A stretch of 39,554 nucleotides of DNA from a bacterium UBP2_UBA5202 (lineage in GTDB: Bacteria > Edwardsbacteria > AC1 > EtOH8). A program made the translations under genes and the position numbers. A model generated the notes under the pieces. That model did not search any database and was not told the DNA's origin. It saw only the letters and a program-made list of their open reading frames with translations. Position 1 is the first letter of the stretch. Each line of letters opens with the position of its first letter. Of this stretch, positions 33,082-39,554 are shown piece by piece. The DNA lies in the NCBI GenBank assembly GCA_002412795.1, contig DHVS01000025.1, positions 1 to 39,554 on the forward strand, read 5' to 3'.

Positions 33082-33163
33082 GGTTAAAAGGGGACCCGGG
33101 TCACGCCGGACAGAAACAAATTAAACCCTAGGTTATTTTCATATTTCCACGAACACACAATAG

Positions 33164-33192
33164 TTGACATATATAGGCATTTTTGCTATAAT
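33164..33192 (+). promoter_or_regulatory. Consensus promoter of tRNA-Asp
   Basis: TTGACA (33164-33169) and TATAAT (33187-33192) are perfect boxes with a 17-bp spacer, 14 bp upstream of the tRNA. Confidence 0.9.
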
Positions 33193-33206
33193 TAATTGTT
33201 TATGGT

Positions 33207-33285
33207 GGGGTCGTAGTTCAGCTTGGTTTAGAACGCCTGCCTGTCACGTAGGAGGTCGCGGGTTCGAACCCCGTCGATCCCGCCA
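33207..33285 (+). tRNA. tRNA-Asp (GUC)
   Basis: The acceptor GGGGTCG pairs with CGATCCC, followed by discriminator G and an encoded CCA. The anticodon loop CTGTCAC gives GUC, and GGTTCGAACCC is the T-arm. The D-loop (GCTTGGTTTA) is a little longer than usual. A terminator follows. Confidence 0.95.
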
Positions 33286-33290
33286 TAAAC

Positions 33291-33315
33291 AAAGCTCTGT
33301 TATACAGGGCTTTTA
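33291..33315 (+). terminator. Terminator after tRNA-Asp
   Basis: AAAGCTCTG pairs with CAGGGCTTT (one G-U pair) around TTATA and ends in TTTT. Confidence 0.8.
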
Positions 33316-33328
33316 TATTTATGTCTGA

Positions 33329-33360
33329 ATAGGCGGCACGGTAGCTCAGGTGGTAGAGCG
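33329..33360 (+). repeat. 32-bp direct repeat of the tRNA-Phe 5' end, upstream copy
   Basis: ATAGGCGGCACGGTAGC plus TCAGGTGGTAGAGCG at 33329-33360 is identical to 33634-33665. The two copies flank the GIY-YIG gene and start 5 bp before the mature tRNA-Phe 5' end, so the copied piece includes leader DNA. Confidence 0.95.
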
Positions 33361-33386
33361 CCCCGATAGATCGGGGGCGTCGGCAG
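33335..33386 (+). pseudogene. Truncated tRNA-Phe-like copy, anticodon arm altered
   Basis: The acceptor 5' strand and D-arm equal tRNA-Phe. The anticodon arm is replaced by CCCCG-ATAGAT-CGGGG, a 5-bp stem with a 6-nt loop lacking a GAA anticodon. GCGTC and GGCAG (variable loop and T-stem 5' strand) are kept. The copy then stops, and the GIY-YIG gene's ATG comes 6 bases later. It cannot be a working tRNA. Confidence 0.85.
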
Positions 33387-33392
33387 GCAGTA

Positions 33393-33674
33393 ATGACAGA
33401 ATATTTCATATATGTTCTTCAGAGCCTTAAAGATAAACGGTTTTACATAGGCAGCACAGCTTGTTTGCAGGAAAGGCTCTTAAAACATAATTCTGGAGGC
33501 GTTGACGCCACAAAATATCGCAGGCCTTTGGAGATAGTATATACTGAATCATTTCCGGAAAAGTCGGCAGCTCTTTTAAGGGAAAAATATTTGAAATCCC
33601 TAAAAAGTCATAAGGCCGTTAAAGAAATTATTGATAGGCGGCACGGTAGCTCAGGTGGTAGAGCGAGGGACTGA
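33393..33674 (+). CDS. GIY-YIG family nuclease inserted at a tRNA-Phe locus
   Basis: The 93-aa protein has a GIY-YIG nuclease fold. FIYVLQS (residues 5-11) stands for GIY and RFYIGSTACLQERLLKHN (about 16-33) for YIG plus the catalytic Arg helix. YRRPLEIVYTESF and the Glu-containing SAALLREKYLKS complete the small domain. Such single-domain nucleases nick or cut DNA; many are solitary or mobile. The reading frame has no earlier stop and runs 35 bp into the intact tRNA-Phe gene, ending at a TGA that overlaps its anticodon. Its last 16 residues (RHGSSGGRARD part) are therefore tRNA-encoded. No Shine-Dalgarno is seen. Codons are AT-richer than neighbours. Confidence 0.85.
   Translation: MTEYFIYVLQSLKDKRFYIGSTACLQERLLKHNSGGVDATKYRRPLEIVYTESFPEKSAALLREKYLKSLKSHKAVKEIIDRRHGSSGGRARD
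33634..33665 (+). repeat. 32-bp direct repeat of the tRNA-Phe 5' end, downstream copy
   Basis: This copy is identical to 33329-33360 and forms the leader, acceptor and D-arm of the intact tRNA-Phe. It is 305 bp from the first copy. Confidence 0.95.
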
Positions 33675-33715
33675 AAATCCCTGCGTCGGCAGTTCAACTC
33701 TGTCCCGTGCCACCA
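33640..33715 (+). tRNA. tRNA-Phe (GAA)
   Basis: GGCACGG pairs with CCGTGCC, then A and an encoded CCA. The anticodon arm is AGGGA-CTGAAAA-TCCCT with GAA at 33673-33675, and the T-arm is GGCAG-TTCAACT-CTGTC. It is complete and likely functional. Its promoter is not obvious, so it may depend on transcription through the nuclease gene. Confidence 0.95.
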
Positions 33716-33721
33716 TTATTT

Positions 33722-33751
33722 AAAAGACCAGGCGTAGGCCGGGTCTTTTTT
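33722..33751 (+). terminator. Terminator after tRNA-Phe
   Basis: AAAAGACC pairs with GGTCTTTT around AGGCGTAGGCCG, followed by TTTATTT. Confidence 0.88.
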
Positions 33752-33805
33752 ATTTGGTTGCGGCATAAGTTGCGGCCGGGATAAGATAATATTTCATCTT
33801 TAGAG

Positions 33806-33834
33806 TTGACAGACAAAAGCTATAATAGTATAAT
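33806..33834 (+). promoter_or_regulatory. Consensus promoter
   Basis: TTGACA (33806-33811) and TATAAT (33829-33834) have a 17-bp spacer. A second TATAAT at 33821 is too close to be used with this -35. It drives the outer-membrane protein gene. Confidence 0.88.
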
Positions 33835-33884
33835 AAATGTTGTATTTGCTAAAGAGCAACCACTAATAATATCAGGAGCCCGAC

Positions 33885-35195
33885 ATGAAAAAGACACTGA
33901 TTTCAGTTCTCATCCTGGCCGCCTTTTTTAGCGCCGGTTTTGCCCAGACCATGCCCGGAGCAGCCGCCGACAGCGGTTCCAGTTTCACCGGCGGCATGGG
34001 ATTGACCATGATAGACGGCAAGGCCTATTTCCTGCTGCAACTGACCCCGGAATTGCGCTTCTCCAAGTTGGGAGTGGGCCTGGACGTTTCCCTGCTGGTG
34101 AACAACGACGGCATCCGCAAGGAAGAATGGAAGCCGGCCAGCAAGATGGTGCGGCTGGTCCGTTATGTCAGCTGGGGCAACCGGACCGACAAGTTCTATA
34201 CCCGGTTGGGGGCCCTGGACGCAACCACTTTGGGAAACGGCTTTTTGATGAGCAACTACAGCAACCGGGTCGACGACCTGAACCGCAAGATCGGCATGGA
34301 GCTTAACCTGAAATTTCCCTGGGGCGAGGCCCCGACCATGTTCGGCCTGCAGTCCATGGTATCCAATTTCGACCGGGCCGAGATTTATGGATTCCGGGGA
34401 TTTGTCTGCCCCCTGTCCGGCACCGGCATCCCGATTATCAAAGGATTTGAGATCGGCGGAACTGTGGTCAGCGATCTTGACCCCGACCAGAACAGAGCCA
34501 CCACAGCCGCTGTGACCGCCTTCGGCGCCGACCTGGGCCTGCCGATCATCAGCACCAGCATCCTGGGAAGCAGGATCTACTACGATTTCGGCCAGATCAA
34601 GGATTACGGCAAAGGCAATGCGGTGGGGATCTCGGCGCAGGTTTCATTCCCCGGTAACTTCTTTATCCTGGGAGCCAAGCTGGAACAGCGCTTTCTGGGG
34701 CAAAGGTTCATCCCCCAGTTCTTTGACAGGTTCTATGAGATCGACCGTTACCAGGTTTATACCATCACTACGGATAGTGTTACCACCACTTTTGGAGCGT
34801 CCAAAAATATGATGTTGGCCAGTGTCACCGAGGCCATGAACGGCACCTACGGCGAGATCTCTGGCAATGTGCTGGGCAAGGTCAGGGTGATGGGAAGCGG
34901 ATACAAGACCCGGGGTGCCGACAGCACCGGGGTACTGCACATCGAGGCCAGCGCGCCGGACCTGATCCCCAAGGGCGACGTCCGGGCATACTATGACCAG
35001 AAGAAGATCCAGAGCCTGTCCGACCTGTTCGCCAAGAAGGAGAACATGCTGCTGACGGCGGATGTGGGATACCAGGCATACTGGAAGATCTGGATGTACC
35101 TGACCTACCAGGTGACCTATGAAAAACAGGAGGACGACAGTTATCTGACCCGGAAGAAGTTCTCCACCAGGCTGGCTTTAAAGTTCAATTTTTAA
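33885..35195 (+). CDS. Outer-membrane beta-barrel protein
   Basis: The 436-aa protein has a cleavable signal (LISVLILAAFFSAGFAQT) and then alternating hydrophobic strands separated by polar turns. It ends LALKFNF, a terminal Phe that is typical of barrels inserted by the Bam machinery. Middle blocks such as FKARLGALDATTLGNGFLMSNYSN-like text (about residues 100-125) and FEIGGTVVSDLDPDQN (about 190-205) give no clear family to me. It has a perfect promoter and AGGAG upstream, and a terminator behind, so it is a strongly expressed single gene. A pore or structural role is likely, but the substrate is unknown. Confidence 0.82.
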   Translation: MKKTLISVLILAAFFSAGFAQTMPGAAADSGSSFTGGMGLTMIDGKAYFLLQLTPELRFSKLGVGLDVSLLVNNDGIRKEEWKPASKMVRLVRYVSWGNRTDKFYTRLGALDATTLGNGFLMSNYSNRVDDLNRKIGMELNLKFPWGEAPTMFGLQSMVSNFDRAEIYGFRGFVCPLSGTGIPIIKGFEIGGTVVSDLDPDQNRATTAAVTAFGADLGLPIISTSILGSRIYYDFGQIKDYGKGNAVGISAQVSFPGNFFILGAKLEQRFLGQRFIPQFFDRFYEIDRYQVYTITTDSVTTTFGASKNMMLASVTEAMNGTYGEISGNVLGKVRVMGSGYKTRGADSTGVLHIEASAPDLIPKGDVRAYYDQKKIQSLSDLFAKKENMLLTADVGYQAYWKIWMYLTYQVTYEKQEDDSYLTRKKFSTRLALKFNF

Positions 35196-35215
35196 TTCAG
35201 GCTGAAAACAGAGAA

Positions 35216-35256
35216 AAGGGAAGGCGAGATATATTCTTGCTTTCCCTTTGTTTTTA
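35216..35256 (+). terminator. Terminator after the barrel gene
   Basis: AAAGGGAAGGC pairs with GCTTTCCCTTT (one G-T) and is followed by GTTTTT. Confidence 0.85.
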
Positions 35257-35282
35257 ACCTCCGGTCACTCGGTAATATTTTT

Positions 35283-35380
35283 ACCACAAAGCGGTGCACT
35301 GAGCCCTGCCGAAGTGACGCCAAGACGCAAGTAGTTTTTACTTCTTAGTGACTTAGTGCCCCTTCGACCCAGCTCAGGGC
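35283..35380. repeat. Composite repeat: ACCACAAAG element with two TTCGA/GCTCAG palindromes (copies 4 and 5)
   Basis: ACCACAAAG.. (35283) and TTCTTAGTGACTTAGTG (35342-35358) are the two arms of an ACCACAAAG-type inverted element. Inside the left arm lies CACT-GAGCCCTGCCGA-AGTG (35297-35316), and at the right end GCCC-TTCGACCCAGCTCA-GGGC (about 35359-35380). Copies 4 and 5 point in opposite directions and have different but paired arms. Confidence 0.65.
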
Positions 35381-35430
35381 ATGCTTGGTGGCTGGGTACC
35401 GGTCAAGTAATATTCAGAACATTACCGTAT

Positions 35431-36168
35431 ATGCTCAAGTCGCTTACCCATAGCCTGTTGAATTTCATTTTTCCGCCGTTCTGCGCTTCCTGCCACCAGA
35501 AGATCCTGCAGTCAGGAAGCGGATTGATCTGCGAGGCCTGCTGGGATTCCCTGGAAAGATGGGGAGCCCAAAGCTGCCAGCGCTGCGGGCAGAAACTGGC
35601 GGCTGTCCCCGAAGCTCAAGAGCCGCTGCTTTGCCCCAGTTGCCGAATCCCGGACTGGGCTTGCTCAGACATCAGGGCCATCGGGCCTTTTAAGGCGCCG
35701 CTGGCCGATGCCATCCACCTGCTGAAGTACTCCGACCGGCGCTCGGTGGTCAAAAAACTGTCGCATTTCATGGAGCAGTCACTGGCCGAAGTTGCACATT
35801 ACCGGGAAGCCGATCTGATCCTAGCCGTGCCCTTGCATCCGGCCCGAAAAAGGGAGCGGGGCTACAATCAGGCCCAGCTTCTGGCCCAGGCTTTGGGAAA
35901 AACATGGAACAAACTCTGCCCCGAAAACATCATCTCCCGGGCCAGGCACACCCAAACCCAGACCAAGCTCAACAGGCAGCAGCGGCTGGAGAATGTGAAG
36001 GATATCTTCACCGTCAAAAAACCGGAACTGGTCAAGGGCAAGAGCGTGATCCTGATAGACGATGTGCTGACCACCGGGGCCACCATCGGCTCCTGCGCCG
36101 GAAAATTGCTGGAGGCCGGAGCTTCCAAAGTTCTGGCCCTGACCGCGGCGGCCGCCCCGCTGGATTAA
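35431..36168 (+). CDS. comF: ComF family phosphoribosyltransferase-like protein
   Basis: ComF proteins are linked to DNA uptake and to amidophosphoribosyltransferase-like activity. The 245-aa protein starts at ATG 35431; the open part upstream is repeat DNA. The N-terminal zinc-binding pair CASC..CEAC and CQRC..CPSC is complete (about residues 15-70). The C-terminal PRTase domain has VILIDDVLTTGATIGS (about residues 206-221), the PRPP-binding loop, and RKRERGYNQAQLLAQAL and QTKLNRQQRLENV, the usual ComF blocks. Length is normal. No competence genes are nearby. Confidence 0.92.
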   Translation: MLKSLTHSLLNFIFPPFCASCHQKILQSGSGLICEACWDSLERWGAQSCQRCGQKLAAVPEAQEPLLCPSCRIPDWACSDIRAIGPFKAPLADAIHLLKYSDRRSVVKKLSHFMEQSLAEVAHYREADLILAVPLHPARKRERGYNQAQLLAQALGKTWNKLCPENIISRARHTQTQTKLNRQQRLENVKDIFTVKKPELVKGKSVILIDDVLTTGATIGSCAGKLLEAGASKVLALTAAAAPLD

Positions 36169-36187
36169 TTGGTTATTTACGGCCTAT

Positions 36188-36255
36188 GGGACGCAGATTC
36201 GCGCAGATTTATGCATCTATTTCCAATATGAAATTATCAGCGTTTATCGGCGCCC
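36188..36255. repeat. GACGCAGATT dispersed inverted element
   Basis: GGGACGCAGATTCGCGCAG (36188-36206) faces ATCAGCGTTTATCGGCGCCC (36236-36255), giving an imperfect inverted pair. It lies in the gap between comF and the phosphofructokinase gene. Confidence 0.55.
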
Positions 36256-36291
36256 GAAAAAAGATGGCGGGAAAATATTATCCGATTTTTA

Positions 36292-36320
36292 TTGACATAA
36301 GCCCTTGGTAGTGTTAAACT
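36292..36320 (+). promoter_or_regulatory. Promoter of the phosphofructokinase gene
   Basis: TTGACA (36292-36297) and TAAACT (36315-36320) with a 17-bp spacer, 51 bp before the ATG. The -10 box TAAACT matches that at 10376-10381. Confidence 0.72.
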
Positions 36321-36371
36321 AAAAGGCTGTTAAAATAGTCATTTATTCCATGAAAACACACAGGAGAATAC

Positions 36372-38453
36372 ATGTCTGAGATCTCCGTTCTGCAAAAACA
36401 CCGGGCCGGTTACCGGCCCAAACTCCCCTCGATCTTCGTCAAGAACGGCCCCCGGTTAAGGGCTGTTGAAACAGGCGAGCCGGGGCCCAAACACGAGATC
36501 ATTGACGGCGCTTTTCCCAAAACATCAGCCTTTATGCCGGTGGTGTTCGAACCGGACCAGAAGCGCCAGTACAAACCCCTGAATGTGGGGGTGATCTTCT
36601 CCGGGGGACAGGCCCCGGGCGGGCATAATGTGCTGGCCGGGTTGTTCGATTGCCTGACAGCCGTCAATCCCCAAAGCCGGCTGTATGGTTTTACCGGCGG
36701 CAGCAGCGGGCTGGTGGAAAACAAATACCAGCTGTTGACCTCCGATCTGATCGACGAATACCGGAATACCGGGGGGTTCGACCTGATCCGCACCGGGCGC
36801 ACCAAGCTGGACAGGGAGGAGCAGTTCGTCAAGGTGGCCCAGAACTGCCGGGAGCTGGGGATCACCGGGCTGGTGATAGTGGGCGGCGACGACTCCAACA
36901 CCAACGCCTGCATGCTGGCCGAATATTTTTTGCAGAACGAGGCCGAGATCAACGTGGCCGGCTGCCCCAAGACCATAGACGGCGACCTGAAGAACGAACA
37001 GATAGAGATATCCTTCGGCTTCGACACCGCCACCAAGGTCTACACCGAACTGCTGGGGAACATCCTGAGGGACTGCAACTCGTCCCGGAAATACTGGCAC
37101 TTCGTGCGGGTTATGGGCCGTTCGGCCTCGCACATTGCCCTGGAATGCGCCCTGCAGTGCCATCCTAATCTGACCATCATCTCCGAGGAAGTGGCGGCCA
37201 AAAGTCTTAGCTTGAAACAGATAGTGGAGCAAATCGCCAGCCTGATAAAGGACCGGGCCGAAGAGAAGATGAACTTTGGGGTGGTGGTGGTGCCGGAAGG
37301 GCTGATAGAATTCATCCCCGAGATCAAGACCCTGATCAACGAGCTCAATGAGATCCTTTCGGGGCATCACGACTACTTCAATTCCCTGCCTACCACCAAG
37401 GACAAGCACCAGTTCCTAAACAGCAAGCTTTCGCCGGCCTCGGCCCAGGCCTACGGCCAGCTGCCGGACGAGTTGCAGTGGGAGCTGCTGGTGGACCGGG
37501 ATCCCCACGGCAATGTCCAGGTCTCCAAGATCGAGACCGAGAAACTGCTGATAGACATGGTGGGCGATCTATTAAGGGAATGGAAGGCCGAAGGGAAGTA
37601 CCACGGCAAATACGCCGCCCAGAACCATTTCTTCGGCTACGAGGGCCGCTGCGCCGCGCCCTCCAACTTCGACGCCGACTACGCCTACAGCCTGGGCTAC
37701 ACCGCCGGGGCGCTTTTGGGGGCGGAGAAGACAGGGTACATAGCCATGGTCAAGAACCTGATGAAACCGTCCACCGAATGGGTTCCGGGCGGCCAGCCTT
37801 TAGCCGGGATGATGACGGTGGAGCGGCGCCAGGGCAGGGATGTTCCGGTGATCAAAAAGGCCCTGGTGGAACTGGAGGGCAAGCCGTTCAAGGTCTTTGC
37901 CCAGCAGCGCGATAAATGGATGATGTCGTCCGATTACCTGTATCCCGGCCCGATCCAATATTTCGGTCCGGAGGAGGTCTGCGACCGGACCACGTTGACC
38001 CTGGTGCTGGAGCAGGGCCAGGACATCTTGGATGCATTGTCCACGGTGGGGGCCTTAAAGACCAGCGATTTCTTCAGCCGGCTGTCCCCGGATTCCCTGA
38101 CAAAACTTTTGGGCATGGTCCAGCATCTGGAGGTGAGTCCCGGGCAGGTGGTGATCCGCCGGGGCGAGATCGGGCAGTGCTTTTACGTGGTGATGGAGGG
38201 CGAGCTGGAAGTGCTGGGCGGAGATGATTCGTCAATTGTCGCCACCCTGAAGAAAGGCGACCCCTTCGGCGAGATCGCCCTGCTGGCCGATGTGCCCCGC
38301 ACCGCCACGGTGGCGGCCAAGACCGAGGGGGACCTGATATTCATCAATAATTATGATTTCAAGGAATTTCTGGCCGAGCACAAGGAACTGGAGCAGCAGC
38401 TGGCGGCGCTGAGCCAGGCCCGGCTGGCGGAGCTGAAGGAGAAGGGGAACTAG
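36372..38453 (+). CDS. pfp: Pyrophosphate-type 6-phosphofructokinase fused to a cyclic-nucleotide-binding domain
   Basis: The 693-aa protein converts fructose 6-phosphate and a phosphoryl donor to fructose 1,6-bisphosphate. Residues about 70-560 are the long PFP type, with SGGQAPGGHN (78-86), GGDDS (171-175) and PKTIDGDL (199-206). The Asp of GGDDS and the Lys of PKTID are the known marks of PPi use in place of ATP, so PPi is predicted. Residues about 565-675 form a cyclic-nucleotide-binding domain: FSRLSPDSLTKLL, then VVIRRGEIGQCFYVVMEGELEV. The phosphate-binding cassette is GDPFGEIALLADVPRTATV, with E634 and R643 in the places that hold the ribose and cyclic phosphate in cAMP/cGMP sensors. 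The end is helical. Its own promoter is seen, and the aldolase gene follows. Confidence 0.9.
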   Translation: MSEISVLQKHRAGYRPKLPSIFVKNGPRLRAVETGEPGPKHEIIDGAFPKTSAFMPVVFEPDQKRQYKPLNVGVIFSGGQAPGGHNVLAGLFDCLTAVNPQSRLYGFTGGSSGLVENKYQLLTSDLIDEYRNTGGFDLIRTGRTKLDREEQFVKVAQNCRELGITGLVIVGGDDSNTNACMLAEYFLQNEAEINVAGCPKTIDGDLKNEQIEISFGFDTATKVYTELLGNILRDCNSSRKYWHFVRVMGRSASHIALECALQCHPNLTIISEEVAAKSLSLKQIVEQIASLIKDRAEEKMNFGVVVVPEGLIEFIPEIKTLINELNEILSGHHDYFNSLPTTKDKHQFLNSKLSPASAQAYGQLPDELQWELLVDRDPHGNVQVSKIETEKLLIDMVGDLLREWKAEGKYHGKYAAQNHFFGYEGRCAAPSNFDADYAYSLGYTAGALLGAEKTGYIAMVKNLMKPSTEWVPGGQPLAGMMTVERRQGRDVPVIKKALVELEGKPFKVFAQQRDKWMMSSDYLYPGPIQYFGPEEVCDRTTLTLVLEQGQDILDALSTVGALKTSDFFSRLSPDSLTKLLGMVQHLEVSPGQVVIRRGEIGQCFYVVMEGELEVLGGDDSSIVATLKKGDPFGEIALLADVPRTATVAAKTEGDLIFINNYDFKEFLAEHKELEQQLAALSQARLAELKEKGN

Positions 38454-38456
38454 GCG

Positions 38457-38496
38457 CCATCCATAGCCCATACATTAATGTATGGGCTATGGATGG
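38457..38496 (+). terminator. 40-bp perfect palindrome after the phosphofructokinase gene
   Basis: The 20-bp arms are exact reverse complements and meet at ATTAAT: CCATCCATAGCCCATACATT and its complement. As RNA it gives a long hairpin with almost no loop. No T-run follows, so it may be a processing, stabilising or factor-assisted termination site, or a protein site. It shares the TAGCCCA/TGGGCTA arms with 39479-39514. Confidence 0.85.
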
Positions 38497-38541
38497 AATA
38501 ACCAATAATTTGCAAATATTAATCCATAGCAGGAGGTCATT

Positions 38542-39465
38542 ATGCCGTTAGTCGGAACCCGCGAGATGTTCAAAAAGGCCTATGAAGGCGGCTATGCCGT
38601 CGGGGCTTTCAACGTCAACAACATGGAGCTGCTCCAGGCCATCGCCGACGCCGGGCACGAGGAACGGTCCCCCCTGATCCTGCAGGTGTCCTCCGGGGCC
38701 CGCAAGTACGCCCGCCGGGAGTACCTGACCCACCTGGTGAAAGCCGCGGTGGAGACCTACCCCGACCTGCCCATCGCTTTGCACCTGGACCACGGCGACA
38801 GCTTTGAGCTGTGCAAGGCCTGCGTGGACGACGGTTTCTCCTCGGTGATGATAGACGCCTCGCATTTCGGTTTCGAGGAGAATGTCCACATCACCAAGCA
38901 GGTGGTGGAATACGCCCACGCCCGCAATGTTCCCGTTGAGGCCGAGCTGGGCAAGCTGACCTCGACCTCGGACGAGCCCGGCGCCAAGGAGTCGGTTTAC
39001 ACCGACCCCGACGAGGCCAAGCGGTTCGTGGAACTGACCGGCTGCGATTCCCTGGCCATCTCCATCGGAACCTCGCACGGGGCCTACAAGTTCAAGGGCG
39101 AGCCCACCCTTGATTTTGCCCGGCTGGAGAGGATCCAGAAACTGCTGCCCAATTATCCCATAGTGCTGCACGGGGCCTCCTCGGTCCCCAAAGACCTGGT
39201 GGAGACCTGCAACAAGTACGGCGGCCAGCTGCCCGGAACCCGGGGCGTGCCGGAGGAGTTCCTCTCCAAGGCGGCCCAGATGGCGGTCTGCAAGATCAAC
39301 GTGGACACCGATCTCCGCATCGCGCTGACCGGAGCCATCAGAAAAGTGTTTGCCGAGAGCCCGGGTGAGTTCGATCCCCGCAAGTACCTGGGCCCGGCCC
39401 GGGACGCGGTCAGGGAAGTGGTCAGGGGCAAGGTCAAACTGTTTGGCTGCGCGGGGAAGGCGTAA
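38542..39465 (+). CDS. fba: Class II fructose-bisphosphate aldolase
   Basis: This zinc-dependent enzyme cleaves fructose 1,6-bisphosphate to glyceraldehyde 3-phosphate and dihydroxyacetone phosphate. The 307-aa protein shows GAFNVNNMELLQAI, then HLDHGDSFE with metal ligands. SVMIDASHFGFEENV, then PVEAELGKL, then SIGTSHGAYKF, and LHGASSVPK with a ligand His follow, and CKINVDTDLRIA closes the active site. It has slightly longer loops around the TSTSDEPGAKESVYTDP segment. GGAGG precedes the ATG. It directly follows the phosphofructokinase gene, so consecutive glycolytic steps are neighbours, split by a palindrome. Confidence 0.96.
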   Translation: MPLVGTREMFKKAYEGGYAVGAFNVNNMELLQAIADAGHEERSPLILQVSSGARKYARREYLTHLVKAAVETYPDLPIALHLDHGDSFELCKACVDDGFSSVMIDASHFGFEENVHITKQVVEYAHARNVPVEAELGKLTSTSDEPGAKESVYTDPDEAKRFVELTGCDSLAISIGTSHGAYKFKGEPTLDFARLERIQKLLPNYPIVLHGASSVPKDLVETCNKYGGQLPGTRGVPEEFLSKAAQMAVCKINVDTDLRIALTGAIRKVFAESPGEFDPRKYLGPARDAVREVVRGKVKLFGCAGKA

Positions 39466-39478
39466 GTTACTGTCATCT

Positions 39479-39514
39479 ATCCTTAGCCCAGCCCTTAAGG
39501 GCTGGGCTAAGGAT
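39479..39514 (+). terminator. 36-bp perfect palindrome after fba
   Basis: The 18-bp arms are exact complements around CCCTTAAGGG: ATCCTTAGCCCAGCCCTT and its complement. No T-run follows. It shares the TAGCCCA..TGGGCTA arms with the palindrome at 38457-38496, while the inner part differs with matching changes on both sides. Confidence 0.85.
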
Positions 39515-39554
39515 GAGTCATACGGTAAATTGAACTTGCAATTCCCTGTGGTCT

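Noticed and set aside
33218..33409. 63-codon minus-strand frame over tRNA-Asp and the partial tRNA-Phe
   Set aside because: It is the complement of tRNA sequence, a common false gene, with no ribosome site.

Overview
This looks like a chromosomal segment of an uncultured, Gram-negative, FCB-type bacterium. Candidate phyla in the WOR-3 / TA06 / Edwardsbacteria range are possible, but that placement is inference. The evidence is a secreted repeat protein ending in a FlgD-like / type IX-style sorting domain, a C-terminal-Phe outer-membrane barrel, lipoproteins, an ExbB-ExbD-ExbD-TonB set, and many genes with weak or no Shine-Dalgarno sequence beside others with perfect AAGGAGG. Nearly every gene lies on the + strand. 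Most of the window is GC-rich core sequence, while about 1.4-3.5 kb is visibly AT-richer.

Layout. 1-950: 3' end of 23S rRNA, 5S rRNA and several stacked terminators and hairpin repeats. 957-3500: an accessory zone with an ORF broken by a stop, a ten-unit 21-bp array, an EcsC-family gene, and a HEPN-like gene in hairpin-rich flanks. 3608-7377: a large secreted repeat protein and an unrecognised protein. 7503-10298: two radical-SAM tRNA methylthiotransferases (MtaB, MiaB). 10390-21705: a tightly packed run of eight genes. At its core are a PLP decarboxylase, an ATP-grasp ligase, a methyltransferase, a B12-type radical SAM protein and a GNAT/FemAB-like acyltransferase, with a GT-C-like membrane/TPR protein on each side. 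This is the best candidate for an undescribed biosynthetic system. 22045-25387: HflX, an MFS transporter and a DUF2520 Rossmann protein. 25538-31509: a PstS-like lipoprotein, a TPR lipoprotein and the ExbB/ExbD/ExbD/TonB energy-transduction genes. 31813-33081: a periplasmic cyclophilin and a small lipoprotein. 33207-33715: tRNA-Asp, a partial tRNA-Phe copy, a GIY-YIG nuclease gene and an intact tRNA-Phe. 33885-36168: an outer-membrane barrel and a ComF-like protein. 36372-39465: pyrophosphate-type phosphofructokinase fused to a cyclic-nucleotide-binding domain, then class II aldolase, so two consecutive glycolytic steps sit together.

A second theme is an unusual load of short dispersed repeats. 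There are five copies of a TTCGAC..GCTCAG palindrome with covarying arms, including one 93-bp in-frame expansion inside mtaB and one that supplies a stop codon in another ORF. There are four unrelated heptamer tandem arrays, two of them in-frame inside genes. There are also long perfect palindromes after the two glycolytic genes, and several hairpin families. All assignments come from reading motifs by eye; no database search was run.
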